Both the position numbers and the translations under genes were made by a program. Shown piece after piece: positions 1-6,951 of a stretch of DNA of 29,503 nt. This DNA comes from an uncultured Bacillus sp. GTDB lineage: Bacteria > Bacillota > Bacilli > Bacillales_B > DSM-18226. The stretch is from positions 1-29,503 of the forward strand of contig NZ_CAMLDX010000040.1 of NCBI RefSeq assembly GCF_946478885.1, given 5' to 3'. How positions within the stretch are numbered: position 1 is the first letter of the stretch; every line of letters starts with the position of its first letter. The notes under the pieces are model-generated. The model made no database searches and had not been told where the DNA came from. It saw only the letters and a program-made list of their open reading frames with translations.

Positions 1-15
1 TGGCGTTCTCCTTGC

Positions 16-367
16 TTAAATACATACAATCTCGGCTGTGATAATCTCATCTGCAATCATCGGCGCCTGTGTGGAAATACGGATACGTTCCAAAGTATCT
101 TCTTCCGGCATAGGGTGTGTTTTCAGATAATCGGCACGAATTCGCTCCGCCATGTCAAAGGCAGTCTTATCAATGATAGTGCAATGCTTCGCCAGTTTGC
201 CAGTGAGAAGAGAAGCTCACGATACATTTGTGGCTTCTGTTCACACAGATAGTTCAGACGAAGTAATCCAAATTCCCCCAAATTCTCAATGTCGGTCTTT
301 CCGTCAATTTCAATGTTGGGATACAGAGACCATCAATCTCAATGTATTCCAGTTCAAAGCTTGCCAA
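16..367 (-). pseudogene. TnpV-like transposon protein, frameshifted relic
   Basis: Read on the minus strand, a TTG at 367 with GGAGG about 9 nt upstream opens a reading frame beginning FELEYIEIDGL. The frame then breaks and resumes as YPNIEIDGKTDIENLGEFG, runs on through RLNYLCEQKPQMYREL, breaks again, and resumes as LLTGKLAKH to end in ADEIITAEIVCI with a stop at 16-18. The pieces resemble TnpV-type small accessory proteins of transposons from clostridia and other Firmicutes, recalled from the LLTGKL motif and overall plan. At least two frameshifts mean it is not translated intact. After the stop, GGAG on the same strand may lead into a further gene outside the window. The family name is from memory; the frameshifts are seen directly. 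Confidence 0.55.
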
Positions 368-468
368 AAAGCAAATCCTCCAATAAGTTTATTTACAATT
401 CATCGGTAATCGTTCGGCTGTATGCACCACAATTATGATTTTCGTAAACATCCTTATTGGAGTAACGC

Positions 469-494
469 TAATAAACGAGTTTTTTCGTTTATTA
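469..494. repeat. Perfect 10-bp inverted repeat upstream of the carboxypeptidase gene
   Basis: TAATAAACGA is followed by a 6-nt loop (gttttt) and its exact complement TCGTTTATTA. No T-run follows the right arm, so a plus-strand terminator is unlikely. It lies between the TnpV relic and the carboxypeptidase gene, about 135 bp before that start. It could be an operator, a hairpin in the leader, or the end of the relic element. Confidence 0.5.
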
Positions 495-629
495 CTGCTG
501 ACACGTTTTTTCATGCACAATATGACAAAATTAGACAATTTATTATCATTTATATTACATTACGCTAATAAGATTTTTTTTTTGATAAAATATGATGAGA
601 TTGTCAATTTTAGATATGGAAGTGTTTTG

Positions 630-1790
630 ATGAAGAGGTTGTTCGTACTTGTAGTTGTATGTCTATTTATTCCATTTAATGCAGCAAGCGCGGAAGCTGT
701 TGTAAATGCAAAGCCGGAGATCGTTAGTGAATCGGCAATGCTTATGGATACCAAATCAGGAGCTGTATTATTTGAAAAGAATGCTGATATGAAAATGGTA
801 CCGGCCAGTTTAACGAAAATTGCAACCGCTATCTATGCAATCGAAACCGGAGATCTCAACGAGGTTGTGACAGTTAGTAAAGAAGCAACAGAAGTTGAAG
901 GAACCCGGGTGTATCTTGTAGAAGGAGAGACGGCAACCTTAAAGCATTTAATACAAGGCATGCTTATAAATTCAGGAAACGATGCAGCAGCAGCCATTGC
1001 AATCCACTTAAATGGAAGTATTGAAAAATTTTCTGAACAATTAAATAAATACTTAAAAAAAACGATCGGAGTACAGAATACACATTTTACTAATCCTCAT
1101 GGACTTTATGAGGATGACCACTACACCACAGCATATGATTTGGCGATTATCACAAATTATGCCATGAGGAATCCTGTATTTAAAGAAATCTTTGGGACGA
1201 AGGAACTCGTATGGGACGGTAAGGAATGGGATACCAAGCTAGTCACACATAATTTGCTTTTAAAAGGCGATTATCCATATGAGGGAATAACTGGCGGAAA
1301 AACAGGATTTGTTGATGTAGCGAAACAAACGTTGGCAACAACAGCTGAAAAAGGTCAAATGCAGTTAACTGCTATTGCATTAAAAGCGAATTATAAAAGA
1401 GAAATATATCAGGATACACAATTAATGTTAGACTACGGATTTCAACATTTTAAGTCCAGCATGATTTATGCCTCAACAGCCTACCATTCGGAGAATAAGC
1501 AATTTAAGGCAAAAGAGGATGTGCCGATTACTTTGCCAATGACGAATTATTTGGAAAAGGTAACGGATGATGGAATTCTCAAAATCATTGATGCAAATGG
1601 GGAGATCATTCAAACCGTGAAATTATCGGAGAAAAAAACCCCTTTGTCTGCTGATCATATGAATGAGGAGAGAATTGATAAATTGCAGGAAGAAAGCCAT
1701 CCAATTGGACAAAATGCCTTGTTTGTCTTTGTTCTTTTTGCATTAAGTTCGATTGTCTATAGTGCGAAAAAATGGGGTAGCTGGATGTAA
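630..1790 (+). CDS. D-alanyl-D-alanine carboxypeptidase (low-molecular-weight PBP, peptidase S11)
   Basis: This secreted serine enzyme trims the terminal D-Ala from peptidoglycan pentapeptides. From the ATG at 630 it has 386 residues. The N-terminus is a signal peptide (KRLFVLVVVCLF, cleavage probably after AASA near residue 21). The three penicillin-binding motifs are intact: SLTK at 60-63 with nucleophile Ser60, SGN at 115-117, and KTG at 224-226. After the catalytic domain comes a beta-rich C-terminal domain and a final hydrophobic segment (FVFVLFALSSIVYSA) that probably anchors it in the membrane. The open frame extends upstream to 435, but that part is AT-rich with no signal-peptide logic; the start at 630 puts the signal peptide first, although its ribosome site (GGAAGTG) is weak. 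Length fits the DacF/DacA/DacC class; which paralog it is cannot be decided here. Confidence 0.93.
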   Translation: MKRLFVLVVVCLFIPFNAASAEAVVNAKPEIVSESAMLMDTKSGAVLFEKNADMKMVPASLTKIATAIYAIETGDLNEVVTVSKEATEVEGTRVYLVEGETATLKHLIQGMLINSGNDAAAAIAIHLNGSIEKFSEQLNKYLKKTIGVQNTHFTNPHGLYEDDHYTTAYDLAIITNYAMRNPVFKEIFGTKELVWDGKEWDTKLVTHNLLLKGDYPYEGITGGKTGFVDVAKQTLATTAEKGQMQLTAIALKANYKREIYQDTQLMLDYGFQHFKSSMIYASTAYHSENKQFKAKEDVPITLPMTNYLEKVTDDGILKIIDANGEIIQTVKLSEKKTPLSADHMNEERIDKLQEESHPIGQNALFVFVLFALSSIVYSAKKWGSWM

Positions 1791-1910
1791 AAACACTGTG
1801 GATTTAAGGGGAAAGTTAGTTTGAATTTGGACGTTAACGGCTCTTTTATCAATAGCCAGTCCGAATAAATGCTTCTGTCGAGTGGAACCATATGGCATGG
1901 AGGTGTTACA

Positions 1911-2042
1911 ATGGGAAAACGGAAAAAAGATCCGACTACCATAGAGTTAAATTCTTCACAGGTAGAAGGACAGGGGACGACTTCTATTGAAACCGGAACG
2001 CGCACAGCTTCATCATCACGGAAAAAAACAAAGAAAACATAA
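1911..2042 (+). CDS. Small basic protein, YuzL-like
   Basis: This 43-aa frame starts at an ATG preceded by TGGAGGTG at good spacing. The product begins GKRKKDPTT, has a central VEGQGTTSIETG and ends in a run of lysines. This matches my memory of the YuzL-like family of very short Bacillus proteins (KKDP near the start, VEGQGTT in the middle), whose function is unknown. It has no membrane segment and no cysteines and is probably disordered. It lies 120 bp after the carboxypeptidase gene on the same strand, and a palindromic repeat follows directly. The strong ribosome site and family-like motifs make it a likely real gene; the family name is moderately sure. Confidence 0.65.
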   Translation: MGKRKKDPTTIELNSSQVEGQGTTSIETGTRTASSSRKKTKKT

Positions 2043-2048
2043 GGGAAT

Positions 2049-2160
2049 TGTTCCAAAAACAAAGGTGCCAGGCACCACAAGTATCTAGTATTATATTGCA
2101 TAAATTTGCATGAAATATAGATCAATTATGGCTGCCTGACATCTTATAGGACAAGCTCTT
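2049..2160 (-). repeat. Palindromic intergenic repeat, copy 1
   Basis: Read on the minus strand, this begins GAGCTTGTCCTATAAG, continues ATGTCAGGCAGCC, has an AT-rich centre with TACTAGATA, then GGTGCCTGGCACC and TTTGGAACAATTCCC. The same order of blocks is found at 6754-6870, 15731-15820 and 16761-16880 on the plus strand. The two halves are roughly complementary, so the copy can fold into a long imperfect hairpin. It fills the gap between the convergent 43-aa gene and the ABC-F gene, so it could also act as a terminator. Confidence 0.8.
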
Positions 2161-2162
2161 AA

Positions 2163-3782
2163 TTATGCGTACATTTCAGAAATCTGCTTTTGCAGTTGAG
2201 CATTGTCTAAGTATGCATCATAGGTCATTTGCTTATCGATTATTCCTTTTGGTGTAAGTTCAATAATTCGATTGGCAATGGTTTGGATAAATTGGTGGTC
2301 ATGGGATGCAAAGATTAAAGAGCCTTTAAAATTAATCAGCCCATTATTTAATGCTGTAATAGATTCAAGATCTAAATGGTTGGTTGGTTCGTCAAGCAGA
2401 AGAACATTTGCTCCGCTTAACATCATTTTTGAGAGCATGCAGCGGACCTTTTCCCCTCCTGAAAGGACACTCGCTTTTTTCAGGACTTCCTCGCCAGAAA
2501 ATAACATTCTACCTAAAAATCCTCTTAAAAAGCTTTCACTGTCATCTTTTGGGGAAAACTGACGCAGCCAATCAACAAGATTTAATTCGCATTGTTCAAA
2601 GAACTGGGAATTATCCTTTGGAAAATAGGACTGAGATGTTGTAACCCCCCATTTATATGTACCGCTGTCTGCTTCCATTTCACCCGTTAATATTTTAAAC
2701 AGGGTCGTTTTGGCTGTTTCATTTGTTCCGACCAATGCGATTTTGTCATCCTTATTCATAATGAAGCTTATATTGTCTAACACCTTCACGCCGTCAATAG
2801 TTTTTGATATTCCATCCACTCGCAATAAATCGTTCCCGATTTCTCTGTCTGGTGTAAAACCAACATATGGATATCTGCGAGATGAAGGGCGAATATCATC
2901 AAGAGTAATCTTTTCCAATAACTTTTTACGTGATGTTGCTTGTTTGGATTTTGAAGCGTTCGCACTGAAACGGGCAATAAAATTTTGTAGTTCTTTTATT
3001 TTTTCTTCTTTTTTCTTATTGGCATCTTGTGCCATCTTAAGTGCTAACTGGCTGGATTCATACCAAAAGTCATAATTTCCAACATAAATTTGAATCTTTC
3101 CAAAATCCAGATCAGCAATATGTGTGCATACTTTATTTAGAAAATGACGATCGTGGGAAACAACAATGACCGTGTTTTCAAAGTTGATTAAAAACTCTTC
3201 TAGCCATTGAATGGCCTTAATATCAAGATGGTTTGTGGGTTCATCCAATAAAAGTACATCCGGTTTGCCGAATAATGCCTGTGCGAGCAGCACTTTCACC
3301 TTTTCCGCAGCCGTAATATCCGCCATTTTCTTTGTGTGCAGTTCTTCCTCGATTCCAAGACCTTTAAGCAGGATAGCAGCCTCCGATTCAGCCTCCCATC
3401 CGTTTAGTTCCGCAAATTCCGCCTCCAATTCCGCAGCTTTCATTCCATCTTCATCAGTAAATTCTTCCTTCATATATATTGCATCTTTTTCCTGCATGAC
3501 TTCATAAAGACGGTTATGTCCCATTATGACAACTTTGAGAACTTCTTCCCCTTCATACTCAAAATGGTTTTGTTTTAATACGGCAAGTCGTTCTCCGGGA
3601 CCTATCGATACAGTGCCTGATTGCGGTTCGAGTTCACAGGATAAAATTTTTAAAAAAGTAGATTTTCCAGCTCCGTTTGCTCCAATGAGCCCATAGCAGT
3701 TACCGGGAGTGAATTTAATATTGACATCTTCAAATAATTTGCGATCTCCATAACGGAGACCGACGTTGCTGACAGTGATCAT
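2163..3782 (-). CDS. ykpA: ABC-F family ATP-binding protein (YkpA type)
   Basis: This is a soluble protein of two ABC ATPase domains with no membrane part. ABC-F proteins act on the ribosome as translation factors or in antibiotic protection. From ATG 3782 it has 539 residues. Domain 1 has Walker A GANGAGKST (34-42) and Walker B VLLLDEPTNHLD (176-187); the linker at about 240-300 is rich in Lys and Glu; domain 2 has LSGGE (440-444) and a second DEPTNHLD (464-471). The domain-1 signature reads ITAAE (156-160) instead of LSGGE, and the domain-2 Walker A reads GTNETAKTT (352-360) instead of GxxGxGKST. Since ABC sites form between opposite domains, one site looks canonical and the other degenerate. 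The in-frame TTG at 3800 lies inside the GGAGG site and is rejected. Sequence and order match Bacillus YkpA as I remember it. Confidence 0.9.
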   Translation of the reverse strand: MITVSNVGLRYGDRKLFEDVNIKFTPGNCYGLIGANGAGKSTFLKILSCELEPQSGTVSIGPGERLAVLKQNHFEYEGEEVLKVVIMGHNRLYEVMQEKDAIYMKEEFTDEDGMKAAELEAEFAELNGWEAESEAAILLKGLGIEEELHTKKMADITAAEKVKVLLAQALFGKPDVLLLDEPTNHLDIKAIQWLEEFLINFENTVIVVSHDRHFLNKVCTHIADLDFGKIQIYVGNYDFWYESSQLALKMAQDANKKKEEKIKELQNFIARFSANASKSKQATSRKKLLEKITLDDIRPSSRRYPYVGFTPDREIGNDLLRVDGISKTIDGVKVLDNISFIMNKDDKIALVGTNETAKTTLFKILTGEMEADSGTYKWGVTTSQSYFPKDNSQFFEQCELNLVDWLRQFSPKDDSESFLRGFLGRMLFSGEEVLKKASVLSGGEKVRCMLSKMMLSGANVLLLDEPTNHLDLESITALNNGLINFKGSLIFASHDHQFIQTIANRIIELTPKGIIDKQMTYDAYLDNAQLQKQISEMYA

Positions 3783-3816
3783 GTACTCTAATTCCTCCAA
3801 AACAATAGATGAACAG

Positions 3817-3845
3817 ATTATACCATGTTCTATAAAGAAGGGCGA
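3817..3845 (-). promoter_or_regulatory. Likely sigma-A promoter of ykpA
   Basis: Minus-strand TATAAT at 3822-3817 is preceded by TGG, giving an extended -10 (TGGTATAAT). The -35 region about 17 nt upstream is poor. The -10 lies about 35 nt before the ykpA start. Confidence 0.5.
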
Positions 3846-4200
3846 ATAAATTAGAGAAGGGAGATGAAAAAGGAGGATAAAGAGCTATCTTATTTTTCGG
3901 ATAATAAGACTCCTTGATATATTGAGAATTTATAGGAAGCAGGGGGGACTGTAGTTTTTTTGTTAATATTTCCGGGCTTTTGCTTTGTAATACTCCATGA
4001 TGGAAAGTCATATTAATTCTATGTAAAGCTTAATATAAAAAATTACATAAAAGTTGTTTTTTATTGCAGGAAATTAGTCCGCCGTCATGGTATTTATAAG
4101 GTAATAGATAGGGTTTGAATAAATTTTGAATTTTATTCATAATTTATTCATACTTTTTCTGTAGAATACAAAATAAAGAGGACTTTTAAAGGGGGTTTTT
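3823..4200. other. Gene-free interval between ykpA and the 75-aa gene
   Basis: About 380 bp with no convincing gene. A 17-codon frame at about 3864 (MKKEDKELSYF) lacks a clear ribosome site. The right half is very AT-rich and probably holds the promoter of the gene at 4201; TTGAAT near 4124 and CATACT 17 nt downstream are candidates, but weak ones. Confidence 0.4.
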
Positions 4201-4428
4201 ATGATGCCAAGTAAACAACTAATAGATCTAGTCCACCGATTAAAAAATTCCGGGATTAAGATCAGTTTCACTTCTCCAAGATCAAAAACCATGATTCACC
4301 TTCTGGAAGCTGAAAGCTTGCAGCGTACGTTAACCGAAAGTGGTCGATGCAGCGAAAAGAAAAGTAAAAATCCAGTCATTGATTTTATCCAACCAAAATC
4401 AGTGAGGGATATTATTATCCCTCACTGA
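4201..4428 (+). CDS. Small protein of unknown function, 75 aa
   Basis: The start is supported by AAAGGGGGT a few bases upstream; ATG codons at 4201 and 4204 are both possible. I do not recognise the product. It begins SKQLIDLVHRLKNSG, which could be an amphipathic helix, is rich in Ser, Lys and Arg, and has one Cys (about residue 50) and no membrane segment. The last ten codons and the stop (4426-4428) lie inside a perfect 13-bp hairpin that looks like the gene's own terminator, so the C-terminal VRDIIIPH may be set by RNA structure more than by protein need. It converges on the Sco gene. The ribosome site and terminator argue for a real gene. Confidence 0.6.
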   Translation: MMPSKQLIDLVHRLKNSGIKISFTSPRSKTMIHLLEAESLQRTLTESGRCSEKKSKNPVIDFIQPKSVRDIIIPH

Positions 4429-4438
4429 CTAGTATTTT
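4399..4438. terminator. Bidirectional terminator overlapping a coding end
   Basis: TCAGTGAGGGATA (4399-4411) pairs perfectly with TATCCCTCACTGA (4416-4428) around a 4-nt loop. A moderate T-run (TATTTTTA) follows on the plus strand and ATTTTGG on the minus strand. It lies between convergent genes and overlaps the stop codon of the 75-aa gene. Confidence 0.8.
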
Positions 4439-4442
4439 TATG

Positions 4443-5054
4443 TTAGTCTATTTCATTCATTATTTTTTCAAAGACATCCTTCTTGTTGAAATCCTCACCC
4501 ATTGGGAATTTTTTAATAAAGCGATTATTTTCATCTAGCAAAAAGATAAATGTGCTATGAACATAAAAGCCATCGCCCGGATCTCTGAATTGGAATTGGA
4601 AAGTCTGCCCCAGTTCTTTGATTTCTAATAAATCTTCCTTAATATGGTCTCGATCACCTGTTAAAAATATCCAGTTTCTGTCATCTTTAATTTCAAATGT
4701 CTTCATATATTTCAATAGTTCTTCAGGTGTATCCCGATATGGATCAATTGTAACAGTAATAAATTGAATTTTATCCCCAAATACGCCCGCTTCTTCTAAA
4801 TCTTTTTTCAAAAAATTCATTTTAATAGTAGTAGTAGGACAAATATCAGGACAATGGCCGTACATAAATTCAACTAATTTCAATTTTTTCTCTGATTTTG
4901 AAAAGTCATACTTTTCATTGTGCATGGTTACCAACGTAATGTCATCTGGAACGGTAGCGGTCTGATCGCGGATGACAAAATAAGAAATTCCTGCGGCAAT
5001 GCCCAGTATAACGAGAGCCGTAGTAATGATATATATCTTAGTCATTTTTTTCAA
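4443..5054 (-). CDS. SCO1/SenC family copper chaperone for cytochrome c oxidase
   Basis: Sco proteins are membrane-anchored thioredoxin-fold proteins that deliver copper to, or reduce, the CuA site of cytochrome c oxidase on the outer face of the membrane. This one has 203 residues. It has an N-terminal membrane anchor (IYIITTALVILGIAAGISYF, about 7-26) with no lipobox Cys, then the thioredoxin-like domain with the copper motif CPDIC (Cys68, Cys72) and the distal His166 in FYVHSTFIF. The TTG at 5054 is preferred because AGGAGG lies 8 nt upstream; the next ATG, three codons on, would be 17 nt from it. The three metal ligands are present, so it should be active. It resembles Bacillus YpmQ/BsSco, but paralogs are common, so no symbol is given. 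Confidence 0.93.
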   Translation of the reverse strand: MKKMTKIYIITTALVILGIAAGISYFVIRDQTATVPDDITLVTMHNEKYDFSKSEKKLKLVEFMYGHCPDICPTTTIKMNFLKKDLEEAGVFGDKIQFITVTIDPYRDTPEELLKYMKTFEIKDDRNWIFLTGDRDHIKEDLLEIKELGQTFQFQFRDPGDGFYVHSTFIFLLDENNRFIKKFPMGEDFNKKDVFEKIMNEID

Positions 5055-5247
5055 TAAACTCCCCTCCTACATATAAGATATATAAAAAGTAATGCGAATG
5101 ATATGGATAAAATGTGAACAAGTGTGACCTTTTTTGAACTTTTAGTGCAATGGACTTTTGTGTGTATCTGCGTACGGGGAGTAAGTCTCTTATCTTAAAC
5201 CTAAGCGGAAGATGAGCTGTTCGAAAAGGTTTTTTAATTTAAGAATA

Positions 5248-5276
5248 TTTAAATAATTTAAAAAAAGAGATATAAT
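5248..5276 (+). promoter_or_regulatory. Likely sigma-A promoter of the CidA/LrgA-LrgB pair
   Basis: TATAAT at 5271-5276 has TTTAAA 17 nt upstream (5248-5253). The -10 is perfect and the -35 weak. It lies 60 nt before the GTG start of the holin-like gene. Confidence 0.55.
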
Positions 5277-5336
5277 GGAAATACACATCCTTTCATATTG
5301 AATGAATGGAGAATGATTGTCAAAGGAGTCTTACCA

Positions 5337-5729
5337 GTGAGAAAGTTCTTAATAATATTATTGCAGCTAATGATTCTAATGGCCGTGAATCAATTGGGGG
5401 GATTGATTGTAAAATGGACTCACATTCCAATACCCGGGAATGTCATTGGGATGATTCTTCTGTTTTTTCTGCTATGTTCAGGATTATTGCGATTACAATG
5501 GATTGAAGGAGCCTCTGCTATATTAACTAAACATCTTGCTTTCTTTTTTATTCCAATTTCCGTTGGTATTATGACGCTTGGATCTCTTCTTTCAAATAGC
5601 GGTTTTACGATTCTGTTTATTCTTTTTATCAGTACATTTATTGGTATTTTTTTTTCAGGCAGTCTTTCACAATTATTAATTCTTAAAAAGGAGGGGCTTA
5701 AAGCTGAATCTCATCGTCACAGTTTATAG
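5337..5729 (+). CDS. CidA/LrgA family holin-like membrane protein
   Basis: This 130-aa protein is almost entirely membrane segments: about four helices (FLIILLQLMILMAV, VIGMILLFFLLCSGLL, LAFFFIPISVGIMTLGSLL, ILFILFISTFIGIFFSG). The IPIPGNVIGMI stretch is typical of the CidA/LrgA family. These proteins act with a LrgB/CidB partner in control of murein hydrolase activity, or in Bacillus in pyruvate transport (PftAB). The start chosen is GTG 5337 because AAAGGAG lies 8 nt upstream; an in-frame ATG at 5298 has no site. The partner gene begins inside its 3' end. Which subfamily it belongs to (cidA, lrgA, pftA) cannot be read here. Confidence 0.88.
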   Translation: MRKFLIILLQLMILMAVNQLGGLIVKWTHIPIPGNVIGMILLFFLLCSGLLRLQWIEGASAILTKHLAFFFIPISVGIMTLGSLLSNSGFTILFILFISTFIGIFFSGSLSQLLILKKEGLKAESHRHSL

Positions 5730-6393
5730 CATTTTTTTAACGATCATGGTTTATCTGGCTGCAATGAAAGTTTCAAAAAAATATCCATCGCCATTTACAA
5801 CGCCTGTATTTTTAAGTACGGTTATTATAATCTTTCTTTTATCCTTCAGCAGGATAAGCTATAAAGAGTACCAATTAGCAAAGGATATCATGACCTTTTT
5901 ATTAGGGCCAGCTACCGTTGCCTTGGCTGTTCCGCTTTATAAGCATCGCCATATTCTCTTTCAAAATTTGATTCCTGCATTTGTCGGTCTTTTTGTTGGG
6001 AGTTTTACCACAATCCTTTCGGCTTTAATGCTTGCGAAAGTATTCAATTTGGCTCATTGGATATTACTATCTCTCAGTATTAAATCCATTACTATACCGG
6101 TCGCAGCCGAAGTAGCAAAAATCATTGGTGCAGATAGTGTTTTAGTGGCTGCCATTGTTATGATAACTGGGATGATTGGTGCCATGTTTGGACCATGGTT
6201 GCTTAATAAGTTCCATATATATCATCCATTTGCAAGGGGTATCTCAATAGGGACAATTGCGCATGGAATAGGTACTGCCGAAGCGGCAAGGGAAGGGGAA
6301 CTTCAAGGAGCAGTATCTGGTGTTGCCATGGGATTAGCTGCGATATTTACAGCGATTTTCATTCCGGTTATCCTGCCTTTGATTTTTCATTAA
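5704..6393 (+). CDS. LrgB/CidB family membrane protein, probable CTG start
   Basis: This is a polytopic membrane protein, the partner of the CidA/LrgA-type protein before it. It has the family's conserved GIGTAEA (in ISIGTIAHGIGTAEAAREGE) and KSITIPVA motifs and many hydrophobic helices. The first ATG (5746) would remove the first membrane helix and has no ribosome site. An in-frame CTG at 5704 has AAGGAGG 9 nt upstream and gives 229 residues starting LNLIVTVYSIFLTIMVYL, the usual LrgB length and first helix. It then overlaps the upstream gene by 26 nt. No in-frame ATG, GTG or TTG is placed well, so CTG initiation is the best reading, though rare. The role follows its partner: murein hydrolase control or pyruvate uptake. 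Confidence 0.88.
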   Translation: MNLIVTVYSIFLTIMVYLAAMKVSKKYPSPFTTPVFLSTVIIIFLLSFSRISYKEYQLAKDIMTFLLGPATVALAVPLYKHRHILFQNLIPAFVGLFVGSFTTILSALMLAKVFNLAHWILLSLSIKSITIPVAAEVAKIIGADSVLVAAIVMITGMIGAMFGPWLLNKFHIYHPFARGISIGTIAHGIGTAEAAREGELQGAVSGVAMGLAAIFTAIFIPVILPLIFH

Positions 6394-6410
6394 CTAATAC
6401 GCCTTTTTTA

Positions 6411-6440
6411 GAGAATTATTGTTAAAAATTCTCATTTTGC
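6411..6440 (+). terminator. Probable terminator after lrgB-like gene
   Basis: GAGAATT (6411-6417) pairs with AATTCTC (6427-6433) around a 9-nt loop, followed by ATTTTG. The stem is AT-rich and the T-run short. Confidence 0.5.
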
Positions 6441-6563
6441 TCATACTATTAAAGTAGTTCTTTTTTGGTGAAGGGAAATGTTATGGTCTGTTGTGTTACA
6501 TGTTTCTATTGATGGTATTTCTAACGGGAAGATACAGGGCAGAACTAATTAGTATTGGGGGCG

Positions 6564-6755
6564 TTGATCATATTTTTCAATCGAAAAGGTCAAGAAGACA
6601 AAATTGAGAATGAGATGATGGATACAGAAGTATATAGCTGTAGTGATACAAGCTGTAAGGGATGGATGCGTAAGGAATTTGCCACAGCTGATTTAAAATG
6701 CCCTTTATGTGGAAATGATACCAAAATGGAAATAAGAGAACTTCCCAAAATATGA
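6564..6755 (+). CDS. ydjO: Cold-inducible zinc-ribbon protein, YdjO family
   Basis: A small protein of about 60 residues with a zinc-ribbon pattern: YSCSDTSCKGW with Cys spaced by four residues, then LKCPLCGND. The CKGWMRKEFAT stretch is typical of YdjO, a cold-induced Bacillus protein of unknown mechanism. The start is uncertain. GGGGG (6557-6561) is ideally spaced (8 nt) for the ATA at 6570, which would give a FFNRKGQ start like relatives. The nearest legal start, TTG 6564, is only 2 nt from the site, and TTG 6555 overlaps it. TTG 6564 is given as a conservative choice. The stop codon overlaps the first bases of a palindromic repeat. Confidence 0.72.
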   Translation: MIIFFNRKGQEDKIENEMMDTEVYSCSDTSCKGWMRKEFATADLKCPLCGNDTKMEIRELPKI

Positions 6756-6870
6756 GGCTGTCCCATCAGGTGTCAGGTATCACTATTTATCTGTATCTAG
6801 CACGAATTTATGTAAAATCCTACTGGATACTGAATGGTGCTGCCTGCACCTTTGTTTTTTGAATAGATCC
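6754..6870 (+). repeat. Palindromic intergenic repeat, copy 2
   Basis: It begins GAGGCTGTCCCATCAGG, then TGTCAGGTATCAC, a centre with TATCTAGCAC and CTACTGGATAC, then GGTGCTGCCTGCACC and TTTTTTGAATAG. This is the plus-strand orientation and is more worn at the right end than copy 4. It starts on the last two bases of the ydjO stop codon. Confidence 0.75.
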
Positions 6871-6916
6871 ATGTTTTTAAATATTAAAAATTCTCGAGCT
6901 GTTCACAATTAAAGCG

Positions 6917-6945
6917 TTTACATCGATGTGCAGGGGGACTATAAT
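6917..6945 (+). promoter_or_regulatory. Strong sigma-A promoter with no gene behind it
   Basis: TTTACA (6917-6922), a 17-nt spacer and TATAAT (6940-6945) are close to the consensus. No intact gene follows for 700 bp on this strand, but a strong terminator does. Confidence 0.7.
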
Positions 6946-6951
6946 TAATAT

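Noticed and set aside
152..409. Plus-strand open frame of 85 codons at the left edge
   Set aside because: It is the complement of the broken TnpV-like gene and has no ribosome site or recognisable protein pattern.
435..629. Longer N-terminus for the carboxypeptidase
   Set aside because: It would bury the signal peptide 65 residues in; the added sequence is AT-rich and promoter-like.
3211..3507. Plus-strand open frames inside ykpA and similar shadows in other genes
   Set aside because: They are Ser/Phe-rich antisense products of real conserved genes, without ribosome sites.
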